Below are positions 1-5,328 of a DNA stretch of 8,506 nucleotides, in pieces. The stretch is from Bifidobacterium breve (GTDB taxonomy: Bacteria > Actinomycetota > Actinomycetes > Nanopelagicales > Nanopelagicaceae), in assembly GCA_943324025.2 (NCBI GenBank), contig CALPKA020000015.1:1-8506 (forward strand), written 5' to 3'. A program made the position numbers and the translations under genes. How positions within the stretch are numbered: position 1 is the first letter of the stretch; each line of letters begins with the position of its first letter. The notes below the pieces were generated by a model. The model was given only the letters and a program-made list of their open reading frames with translations. It ran no database searches and was not told the origin of the DNA.

Positions 1-696
1 ATTGATGGCCATGCTGAGATATCCAAAACATATATCAAGAGTGCAGTATCGATTATGAAAGAAACAGGCGCGGTAAATGTTGGTGGAATTATGTTTGCAG
101 ATAGTGATCATGGCTTGCAAAGAACTGTTGCGCAAGCAATGCGCTCTAAATTGGGAGTAGGACCATCTAAATTTCACACCGGTGGTGGTGCCGGTGAGTC
201 AGAGACTGTTTATTTAGGAACCTTTAAAAAATCAGCAATCTTGGCCGCAGGCGGTTTCGATGAGAGATTTATTAGAGCCCAAGATTGGGAGTTAAATTAT
301 AGAATTCGAAAACAAGGTGGATTAATCTGGTTTGATCCAAGATTAGTTGTTACATATCGACCTCGGAAAACCTTTTCTAAGTTAGCCCGACAGTATTTCC
401 AGTATGGCAGGTGGCGTCGAGTTATAACTCGAACTCACAGTAATACAAGCAGCTTGCGCTATTTAGCTCCACCATTTGCATTGGTTGTAAATCTATTTTC
501 TTTAGTTTCGGGAGTTTTTGTGACTCCGCTATTACTTCTTCCATTAATGGTTTATATCTTTACTATGGTAATTGGTGGATTTTTGATCGGTAGGAAAATT
601 ACCGACAAACTTCTTATGCCTTTAGTTTTAGCAACCATGCACATGTCTTGGGGGCTTGGTTTTATTACATCGCCAAAAAACTTACTTAAAGGTTAG
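1..696 (+). CDS. Glycosyltransferase family 2 (ExoA-like), 3' part
   Basis: This frame is open from base 1, so the gene starts outside the window; the ATG at 55 is internal. The visible 231 residues begin with IDGH, the usual metal-site region of GT2 enzymes. About 50 residues in, the VGGIMFAD stretch follows, then GGFDERFIRAQDWELNYRIR near residues 82-101, which corresponds to the acidic catalytic-base region (QDWE here). A QYFQYGRWRR segment, the family's QxxRW-like element, comes near 130. The C-terminus holds about two or three hydrophobic segments (roughly 152-190 and 199-220), so the enzyme is probably membrane-attached with its catalytic part in the cytoplasm. The family moves sugars from nucleotide sugars to lipid or polysaccharide acceptors; the acceptor here cannot be read from sequence. 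The gene ends tail-to-tail with dapD, sharing 4 bp, so no terminator fits between them. Confidence 0.87.
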   Translation: MDGHAEISKTYIKSAVSIMKETGAVNVGGIMFADSDHGLQRTVAQAMRSKLGVGPSKFHTGGGAGESETVYLGTFKKSAILAAGGFDERFIRAQDWELNYRIRKQGGLIWFDPRLVVTYRPRKTFSKLARQYFQYGRWRRVITRTHSNTSSLRYLAPPFALVVNLFSLVSGVFVTPLLLLPLMVYIFTMVIGGFLIGRKITDKLLMPLVLATMHMSWGLGFITSPKNLLKG

Positions 697-1625
697 TTGT
701 TGTGAAGAACTGAGTTTAAGCCACTCCAAGTGCCGGTTTTAGGTAAAACTTCAAGTGAACCAGATTGAGAATTTCTTCTAAATAGTAGGTTGTTTGCACC
801 ACTTAAATCCTTAGCCTTAACGATTTTTCCATCAGGCAAAGTAATTTTTGAACCAGCTGTTATATAAATGCCAGCCTCAACTATGCAGTCATCTCCTAAG
901 CTAATTCCGATTCCAGAATTAGCACCTAGCAGAGTGCGTTGGCCAACTGAAATAACCTCTTTGCCACCACCACTTAGTGTTCCCATAATTGATGCACCGC
1001 CACCGATGTCACTTCCATCACCAACCACTACACCTGCACTAATTCTTCCTTCAACCATTGATTTACCTAAGGTTCCGGCGTTGAAGTTTATAAAGCCTTC
1101 ATGCATAACGGTGGTGCCAGCTGAAAGATATGCACCAAGCCGCACTCGGTCACCATCGGCAATTCTTACACCCTCTGGAATTACGTAATCAACCATACGT
1201 GGGAATTTATCTACTCCGTAGACAATCATATTTCCATATTTGTTTTGTAATTCATGTCGAACTTTTTCAAATCCATCCACCGCGCAAGCACCAGCAGAGG
1301 TCCAGACCACATTTGGAAGAATTCCAAATATTCCCTCTAAATTCACAGAATTAGGTTTAACAATTCGATGCGAAAGCAGATGTAATCTCAAATACACATC
1401 ACTTACATCTTTTGGTTTGTCATCAAGATTGATCTGAGTTTTAACGGCAATTTTCTTAACTTTTCTAATTGAATCATCGCCAAGTAATAAACTTAAGTCA
1501 TCATCGGAATTACTTGAAGGCGCACTACCCAACCCAAGATTGTGAAAATAACATTCCAGTATCTGGCCAGAGTTAGTTTGGGTGGCAACTCCTAAACCAA
1601 ATGCGGTGCGTGGGCTATTACTCAT
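693..1625 (-). CDS. dapD: 2,3,4,5-tetrahydropyridine-2,6-dicarboxylate N-succinyltransferase (actinobacterial DapD)
   Basis: DapD transfers succinyl from succinyl-CoA to tetrahydrodipicolinate, a step of the succinylase route to meso-diaminopimelate (peptidoglycan) and lysine, in the cytoplasm. The 310 residues match the actinobacterial DapD form closely. There is a variable N-terminal domain (about 1-150), then a left-handed beta-helix of hexapeptide repeats (about 151-265) containing RVRLGAYLSAGTTVMHEGF, MVEGRISAGVVVGDGSD and GGGASIMGTLSGGG. Glu192 in MVEGRIS corresponds to the catalytic Glu199 reported for the M. tuberculosis enzyme. The C-terminal LSGANNLLFRRNS segment is also typical. 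The ATG (reverse strand, 1623-1625) sits 6 nt after a -10-like hexamer and has no Shine-Dalgarno site, suggesting a leaderless mRNA. The gene is divergent from the LOG gene and converges with the glycosyltransferase. No dapE is visible. Confidence 0.96.
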   Translation of the reverse strand: MSNSPRTAFGLGVATQTNSGQILECYFHNLGLGSAPSSNSDDDLSLLLGDDSIRKVKKIAVKTQINLDDKPKDVSDVYLRLHLLSHRIVKPNSVNLEGIFGILPNVVWTSAGACAVDGFEKVRHELQNKYGNMIVYGVDKFPRMVDYVIPEGVRIADGDRVRLGAYLSAGTTVMHEGFINFNAGTLGKSMVEGRISAGVVVGDGSDIGGGASIMGTLSGGGKEVISVGQRTLLGANSGIGISLGDDCIVEAGIYITAGSKITLPDGKIVKAKDLSGANNLLFRRNSQSGSLEVLPKTGTWSGLNSVLHNN

Positions 1626-1631
1626 TACCCA

Positions 1632-1637
1632 AAGGTA
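1632..1637 (-). promoter_or_regulatory. Likely -10 of dapD (leaderless)
   Basis: On the minus strand the hexamer TACCTT fits the TAnnnT pattern and lies exactly 6 nt upstream of the dapD ATG. Transcription would then start at or next to the A of the start codon. No good -35 is seen; TTGCCT is present but only 14 nt upstream. This is inferred from spacing and the lack of a ribosome binding site. Confidence 0.5.
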
Positions 1638-1657
1638 TCAAAGTGGCAGGTAGGCAA

Positions 1658-1663
1658 TAGACT
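1658..1663 (+). promoter_or_regulatory. Likely -10 of the LOG-SRPBCC transcript (leaderless)
   Basis: TAGACT fits TAnnnT and lies 6 nt before the ATG at 1670, the same spacing as for dapD on the other strand. No Shine-Dalgarno site precedes the ATG, so a leaderless mRNA is likely. The -35 region is not recognisable. Both divergent promoters fit within the 44-bp spacer (1626-1669), so regulation of the two directions may be linked. Confidence 0.52.
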
Positions 1664-1669
1664 AATTAC

Positions 1670-2206
1670 ATGCGCGTATCCGTTTTCTGCTCCTCAGCAC
1701 CTGATATTCCAAAAAGTGCACTTGAATTGGCATTTGAAGTTGGTCAAGCAATTGGAGCTCAGGGTTGGGATCTTGTTTGGGGTGGAGGTGCTGCCTCAAT
1801 GATGGGTGAGGTTGCAAAAGGTGCAAGGTCTAAAGGCGCTGCAACTATTGGTGTAATACCTGAACAGTTAAAAAGTGTTGAGTTTGAAGATTCAGAGGCT
1901 TCAACAATGCATGTTGTAACCAGCATGCGCACTCGCAAAGCCAAAATTGAAGATCTATCTGATGCTTTTATTATTTTGCCAGGCGGAATCGGAACATTAG
2001 AAGAGTTTTTTGAAATTTGGGTTGGCCGCTACCTTAAATTTCATACCAAACCAATTGCAGTCTGTGACCCAACCGGTGTTTATTCACCACTAAGAGAGGC
2101 TATAAATCATTTGGCCAGTCAAAATTTTATGAAGTCAGGACAAGCAGAGCTAGTCACTTGGTGCACTGATATCCCATCAACAGTAGAGGCGATAAAACTC
2201 AAATGA
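1670..2206 (+). CDS. LOG-family / TIGR00730 nucleoside 5'-monophosphate phosphoribohydrolase
   Basis: Members of this Rossmann-fold family release the base from nucleoside 5'-monophosphates. In plants and some actinobacteria they activate cytokinin ribotides; in most bacteria the true substrate is unknown. The 178 residues show the family marks: the N-terminal VSVFCSSA strand, the nucleotide-binding VWGGGAASMMGEVAKGA (about 37-53), IGVIPEQL (60-67), MRTRK (86-90, with the conserved Arg89-Lys90) and the signature PGGIGTLEE (104-112) with the catalytic Glu. Its length is normal for the family. It starts divergently from dapD, and its stop overlaps the SRPBCC start as ATGA, suggesting translational coupling. 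From memory, a LOG gene also lies near dapD/dapE in mycobacteria (Rv1205). The exact substrate is not deducible. Confidence 0.9.
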   Translation: MRVSVFCSSAPDIPKSALELAFEVGQAIGAQGWDLVWGGGAASMMGEVAKGARSKGAATIGVIPEQLKSVEFEDSEASTMHVVTSMRTRKAKIEDLSDAFIILPGGIGTLEEFFEIWVGRYLKFHTKPIAVCDPTGVYSPLREAINHLASQNFMKSGQAELVTWCTDIPSTVEAIKLK

Positions 2207-2664
2207 ATAAACTTTCGCACCTTGCTTTGACTGTCGATATTAAAAAGCCAATTGATGAAGTTTGGCGTGAATTAGTTGACTGGAAGAGCCAAAGTAATTG
2301 GATGCTTCAGACAAAAGTATGGTCGGAGTTAGATCAAGATCGAACAGTTAAGAATGGCAAAGGCGTATTAATCTTTGCATTTACTGGTTTGTTTCCTAAG
2401 TTATATCCAAAATTGAAATTAGGAATTTTAGATACTATGGAGGTCACTGCTTGGAAGCCGCCAACTGTATGCGAGGTTGTACATATTGGTCGTGTAATTC
2501 GGGGAACTGGAAAATTTGAACTTAAGAAAGTTCGTGGCGGTACAAAATTTTATTGGCAAGAAGATGTTATTGCCCCATCATTGGTATTACTTATTGTTAA
2601 GCCGATGTTGTTAATCGGAGTTTGGCTCTCACTACGCCGATTTGCAAGGCAAATATCGGCGTAA
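2203..2664 (+). CDS. SRPBCC-superfamily protein (polyketide cyclase/START-like)
   Basis: A 153-residue protein with the layout of a START/Bet v1-like SRPBCC fold. An N-terminal strand (LALTVDIKKPIDEVWREL, about 7-24) contains the typical I.KP.DEVW helix entry. WKSQSNWMLQTKVW (27-40) follows, then alternating strands and a long hydrophobic C-terminal helix (about 125-148, rich in Leu/Val/Ile, ending in basic LRRFARQ). Such proteins bind lipids or other hydrophobic ligands in a cavity, and the ligand cannot be named here. The ATG overlaps the upstream LOG stop (ATGA), so the two are probably co-translated. The last codons and stop lie inside a strong inverted repeat (2633-2663). The hydrophobic C-terminal helix could attach the protein to the membrane, but such a helix is also a normal part of the fold. 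Confidence 0.78.
   Translation: MNKLSHLALTVDIKKPIDEVWRELVDWKSQSNWMLQTKVWSELDQDRTVKNGKGVLIFAFTGLFPKLYPKLKLGILDTMEVTAWKPPTVCEVVHIGRVIRGTGKFELKKVRGGTKFYWQEDVIAPSLVLLIVKPMLLIGVWLSLRRFARQISA
2633..2663 (+). other. Strong hairpin across the SRPBCC stop codon
   Basis: An 8-bp arm (TACGCCGA with TCGGCGTA) is stacked on a 5-bp arm (TTTGC with GCAAA), with a 2-nt bulge on the 3' side and a 3-nt AAG loop. It covers the last codons and two bases of the SRPBCC stop and ends 17 nt before the next ATG. No T-run follows, so it is not a classic intrinsic terminator. It could be a terminator without a U-tract, an mRNA-processing or stability element, or a control on translation of the sigma-like gene downstream. 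Confidence 0.6.
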
Positions 2665-2680
2665 CTCGAAAGTAAGGGCG

Positions 2681-2905
2681 ATGGCGAGTAACCTTGATGC
2701 CATGGCACCTGAGAATGGCAAAAAAACTATTGCGGAGTTAATTGCCACATTGCCTGAGGAAGAGCGCTTAATACTTACTTTGCATTTAGTAAACATGATC
2801 AGCGCCACAGAGATAGCAGAAAAATTAGGTGTGCCCGAAAGAGCAGTCGCTTCAGTAATTATCTCGGGTAGAACGCGCTTAATTGGCTTGATTTCTAAAG
2901 GGTAA
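2681..2905 (+). CDS. Small stand-alone sigma-70 region 4-like helix-turn-helix protein
   Basis: From the ATG at 2681 this encodes 74 residues. After a short polar N-terminus, TIAELIATLPEEERLILTLH (about 16-35) resembles the start of sigma region 4. SATEIAEKLGVPERAVASVI (about 41-60) follows as a helix-turn-helix, then GRTRLIGLI. The layout is that of an ECF sigma region 4 (LP..eR.v..L......s..EIAe.LGv...aV.s....gR..L), with no region 2, so it cannot act as a full sigma factor. The recognition helix lacks the usual GTVkSR and has ERAVASVI instead. Start choice is uncertain. A TTG at 2642 would overlap the SRPBCC gene and the hairpin, and an ATG at 2702 would give 67 residues. A weak AAGGG lies too close to 2681. 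It could be an anti-sigma-like or DNA-binding regulator, or the remnant of a sigma gene. Confidence 0.62.
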   Translation: MASNLDAMAPENGKKTIAELIATLPEEERLILTLHLVNMISATEIAEKLGVPERAVASVIISGRTRLIGLISKG

Positions 2906-2937
2906 AACCTGGATTTCCCACTCGTGGCTATATAGGG

Positions 2938-2943
2938 GATAAT
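2938..2943 (+). promoter_or_regulatory. Likely -10 of DUF3117 gene
   Basis: GATAAT differs from TATAAT by one base and lies 46 nt before the DUF3117 ATG. A poor -35 candidate (TTTCCC, 2914-2919) has an 18-bp spacer. Start would be near 2949, at a small hairpin (AGCCT 2946-2950 with AGGCT 2957-2961), giving a leader of about 40 nt that carries the Shine-Dalgarno site. TATATA at 2929-2934 is an alternative. The 84-bp gap 2906-2989 holds nothing else I can name. Confidence 0.4.
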
Positions 2944-2976
2944 TAAGCCTCTAGTAAGGCTATGCATGACTTTGGC

Positions 2977-2983
2977 AGGGGAG
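2977..2983 (+). promoter_or_regulatory. Strong Shine-Dalgarno site of DUF3117 gene
   Basis: AGGGGAG lies 6 nt before the ATG at 2990. It is the best ribosome binding site in the window and fixes the start of this very short gene. Most neighbouring genes lack one or overlap the gene before. Confidence 0.75.
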
Positions 2984-2989
2984 AGTTAA

Positions 2990-3169
2990 ATGGCAGCGAT
3001 GAAACCAAGAACTGGTGACGGTCCTATGGAGGTCACTAAAGAGGCTCGCTCTATGGTTATGCGAATCCCACTTGAAGGCGGCGGTCGATTGGTCGTTGAA
3101 TTAAATGTTGAAGAAGCAACAAATCTAGGAAATGTTTTACAAGCAGCTGTTGCGCTAGTAAAAAAGTAA
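2990..3169 (+). CDS. DUF3117 family protein (59 aa)
   Basis: A tiny protein starting MAAMKPRTGDGPMEVTKE, followed by ARSMVMRIPLEGGGRLVVEL and a short helical end (EEATNLGNVLQAAVALVKK). This is the highly conserved actinobacterial DUF3117 family, which includes M. tuberculosis Rv1211. Its function is not known to me. The strong conservation of the MKPRTGDGP and IPLEGGGRLVVEL segments, and the strong ribosome binding site, suggest a well-expressed housekeeping protein. The short length makes it easy for gene callers to miss. It lies between the sigma-like gene and pepA and appears to have its own promoter. Identification rests on the whole-length match to the family as I remember it. Confidence 0.93.
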   Translation: MAAMKPRTGDGPMEVTKEARSMVMRIPLEGGGRLVVELNVEEATNLGNVLQAAVALVKK

Positions 3170-3179
3170 ACGACAAATC

Positions 3180-3185
3180 TAGGCT
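3180..3185 (+). promoter_or_regulatory. Likely -10 of the pepA-mrp block
   Basis: TAGGCT fits TAnnnT and lies 11 nt before the pepA ATG. The start of transcription would fall near 3191-3193, giving a leader of only about 5 nt. No Shine-Dalgarno site is present. The spacer from DUF3117 to pepA is 27 bp. The placement puts the transcript start at the left edge of the palindrome 3192-3210. Confidence 0.45.
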
Positions 3186-3191
3186 AAATCA

Positions 3192-3210
3192 AGTTTATGA
3201 GTCATAAACT
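3192..3210. promoter_or_regulatory. 19-bp perfect palindrome over the pepA start codon
   Basis: AGTTTATGA and TCATAAACT are exact reverse complements around a central G at 3201. The pepA ATG (3197-3199) lies inside the left arm. An outer pair of 7-bp arms, ATCTAGG (3177-3183) and CCTAGAT (3211-3217), flanks it, leaving 8 unpaired bases on the left side. It could be an operator for a dimeric repressor placed over +1, or a 5' hairpin in the RNA that hides the start codon. Neither role can be confirmed by eye. Confidence 0.5.
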
Positions 3211-4690
3211 CCTAGATCTATACCCAAAAATCTCAAGTCAAAGTGAAAAGAATTTAGATTTATCAAAGTTTACTGCGCTCGCACTTCCAGTAATTCCTGG
3301 CGATAAAGTTGAGTTAGTTAAAAGTAAACTCCTTAAAGAGATCACAGAATTTACTAAACTTAATTTAAATATTGAACTAGCAAATTGGCCAGATTTTACT
3401 GCCAAGCCTGGTGAAATAATTGAGGTCCCTATCTCTGCAGGATCATTAACTCGTATTTACCTTGTTGGAATTGGTGATGAAGGATTTGATGATTTACGCA
3501 AGGCATCAAGTGCGTTAGGCCGAAAATTTAAATCAACAAATAGTAAAGTCCTAGTGAATTTAACAAATAAAAAAGAGTTAATCACCTCATCGACTATCTC
3601 GCTACTACTTTCAAATTATCTATACTCCCTTAAGAGTGAGCAAAAAAATGATAAACCTAGTTTTGCAATTTATGGTAATTTTGAGCAAGAAGTTGAGCGC
3701 GCAGATGTATTAGCTTCAGCAGTCTGGAAAGCAAGAGATCTTGTACATACTCCATCAAATATAAAAAATCCTGATTGGTTGGCAAAACAAGCCGCATCAA
3801 TGGTTTCTAATGCAAAAAATTCAGATCTATCAATAAGTGTTAAATCAGGAAGGGCAATCAAAGATTTCGGTGGCTTACTTGCTGTTGGTAATTCATCGCC
3901 AACTCCCGGACCTAGATTGATTCAAGTTAGTTATGCACCAAAAGGTTCAAGTAATTGGCCACATGTGGTGTTAATTGGTAAAGGCATTACATTTGATACT
4001 GGTGGGGTTTCACTAAAGCGTCCCTATGAGTCAATGATCGGAATGAAGAGTGACATGGCAGGGGCCGCTGCAGTTTTGTGTGCAACGGTTGCATTGGCAA
4101 GAACTAAACCAAAGGTACGAGTTACAACCCTTTTAATGGCAGCTGAAAATGCTCTGTCAGGCACATCTCAAAGACCATCAGATGTAATCAAACATTTTGG
4201 CGGAACAACTGTTGAAGTTATAAACACTGATGCTGAAGGTAGATTGGTGTTAGCTGATGGGCTTGCTTACGCAGATTCTGAATTGGATCCAGATTATTTG
4301 ATTGACCTAGCAACCTTAACTGGAGCGGCAACTCTTGGCCTTGGCCGCCAACATGCTGCGATGTATACAAGAAATACCACTGTGGCAAAGAAGTTAGCGG
4401 AGGCTGGAAATAGAGTAGGCGATAGAGTTTGGCAAATGCCATTAGTAGATGATTATTCAGTTGCGTTAGCAAGTGATGTGGCTGATTTTAATCACACTGC
4501 AGATAAGTTTGATTTTTCTGCCGGGTCAGTAACGGCTGCGTTATTCCTAGAAAAATTTGTTGGCGACCGTACTTGGGTGCATCTAGATATTGCGGGAACT
4601 GGTAGATCTGAGGTTGATGCGGGCGAGAATATTAAAGGTGGTACTGGCTATGGAGTTCGTTTGCTAATTGAATGGTTGGACTCATTTTGA
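3197..4690 (+). CDS. pepA: Leucyl aminopeptidase, M17 family
   Basis: M17 aminopeptidases are cytoplasmic two-metal enzymes that remove N-terminal residues from peptides; some PepA proteins also bind DNA. The 497 residues are full length. The N-terminal macro-like domain (about 1-165) is followed by the catalytic domain. Expected residues are visible: Lys262 and Asp267 in GKGITFDTGG, Lys274 in SLK, Asp286 in MKSDMAGAAAV, and Asp345, Glu347 and Arg349 in the signature NTDAEGRL (343-350). RDLVHTPSN (180-188) is the usual linker motif, with His where Asn is common. The ATG at 3197 is close behind a -10-like hexamer and lies in a palindrome, with no ribosome binding site. Its 3' end overlaps the methyltransferase frame, and it appears to head the block running to mrp. 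Confidence 0.95.
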   Translation: MSHKLLDLYPKISSQSEKNLDLSKFTALALPVIPGDKVELVKSKLLKEITEFTKLNLNIELANWPDFTAKPGEIIEVPISAGSLTRIYLVGIGDEGFDDLRKASSALGRKFKSTNSKVLVNLTNKKELITSSTISLLLSNYLYSLKSEQKNDKPSFAIYGNFEQEVERADVLASAVWKARDLVHTPSNIKNPDWLAKQAASMVSNAKNSDLSISVKSGRAIKDFGGLLAVGNSSPTPGPRLIQVSYAPKGSSNWPHVVLIGKGITFDTGGVSLKRPYESMIGMKSDMAGAAAVLCATVALARTKPKVRVTTLLMAAENALSGTSQRPSDVIKHFGGTTVEVINTDAEGRLVLADGLAYADSELDPDYLIDLATLTGAATLGLGRQHAAMYTRNTTVAKKLAEAGNRVGDRVWQMPLVDDYSVALASDVADFNHTADKFDFSAGSVTAALFLEKFVGDRTWVHLDIAGTGRSEVDAGENIKGGTGYGVRLLIEWLDSF

Positions 4691-5328
4691 ACGATCAAAT
4701 CTCACCTCGTGGTGATATGAATTCATATGCAGAAAATTTCGCACATGAGGATTATTTCATGCAGCAGGCACGTACTAACGGTCAAGAAATAGGAGCAGCA
4801 GACCCTACCGCTGCAGTTGGAAATTTCTTAAAGTTTGCAGTCAATCTCGTTAATGCAAAAGCTGTTGTTGAAATTGGTACAGGTTCCGGAGTTGGTGGAC
4901 TTTGGTTGTTAAGTGGAATGTCTTCAGAAGCGGTTTTAACGACAATTGATTCAGAGCGTGAGCACTCTAAAATTTCTAGGACAGTTTTTGAAGATGCTGA
5001 TATTTCACCAACTAGATATCGAATTATTACCGGAAAATTAATTGAGGTAATTGGAAAGCTAGCAGATGGTTCATATGACTTAATTATTATTAGACCAGCT
5101 TTAGATCTTTTCGACATGGTGCAAGAGTCATATCGTCTACTTAAACCAGGCGGGTTATTGATAATTGATCAAGTGCTAAGTGGTGGCAAGGTGGCTGATC
5201 CAACTCAGCGCGATCCTGAGAGTATCTCTAGGAGGGATGCAATAAAGTTGTTAAAAGAGGATGAAAGATGGTCAGCATCACTCGTTCCAATTGGCGCGGG
5301 CTTGTTGGTAGCCAATAAACTTACTTAA
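4672..5328 (+). CDS. O-methyltransferase-like protein (Rv1220c family), altered metal site
   Basis: A class I SAM-dependent methyltransferase fold of the caffeoyl-CoA/catechol O-methyltransferase type. From the ATG at 4672 (218 residues) there is ENFAHEDYFMQQAR (about 20-33), then motif I VVEIGTGSGVGGLWLLSGM (about 65-83), which binds SAM. TTIDSEREH (90-98) carries the acidic residue for the SAM ribose, and LLKPGGLLIIDQVLSGG (about 156-172) follows. Where relatives have FIDAD or a similar D.D pair after YDL, this protein reads YDLIIIRPAL, so the metal-binding acids are missing. The start is unclear: 4672 overlaps pepA by 19 bp, TTG at 4687 overlaps by 4 bp (TTGA), and ATG at 4717 gives 203 residues; homologue N-termini favour one of the first two. 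Its stop directly abuts the htrA ATG. Substrate unknown. Confidence 0.85.
   Translation: MVGLILNDQISPRGDMNSYAENFAHEDYFMQQARTNGQEIGAADPTAAVGNFLKFAVNLVNAKAVVEIGTGSGVGGLWLLSGMSSEAVLTTIDSEREHSKISRTVFEDADISPTRYRIITGKLIEVIGKLADGSYDLIIIRPALDLFDMVQESYRLLKPGGLLIIDQVLSGGKVADPTQRDPESISRRDAIKLLKEDERWSASLVPIGAGLLVANKLT

Noticed and set aside
868..1188. Open frame of about 106 codons on the + strand, opposite dapD
   Set aside because: Proline-, serine- and threonine-rich shadow of the glycine-rich DapD beta-helix. DapD is fully supported on the other strand.
2642..2680. TTG start extending the sigma-like protein by 13 residues
   Set aside because: Would overlap the SRPBCC gene and lie inside the hairpin arms, and the added basic residues match no part of sigma region 4. 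ATG 2681 is preferred.
2946..2961. Small hairpin AGCCT/AGGCT upstream of DUF3117 considered as a terminator or riboswitch
   Set aside because: Only 5 bp with a 6-nt loop and no T-run; too weak to call beyond noting it in the leader.
3119..3183. Direct repeat ACAAATCTAGG at 3119-3129 and 3173-3183
   Set aside because: Eleven-base repeats are expected several times by chance in 8.5 kb. The close spacing is slightly unusual, but the first copy is well explained as DUF3117 codons.
4218..4472. Minus-strand open frame inside pepA
   Set aside because: Lies opposite the NTDAEGRL catalytic core of PepA; its Leu/Gln-rich composition is that of an antisense shadow.
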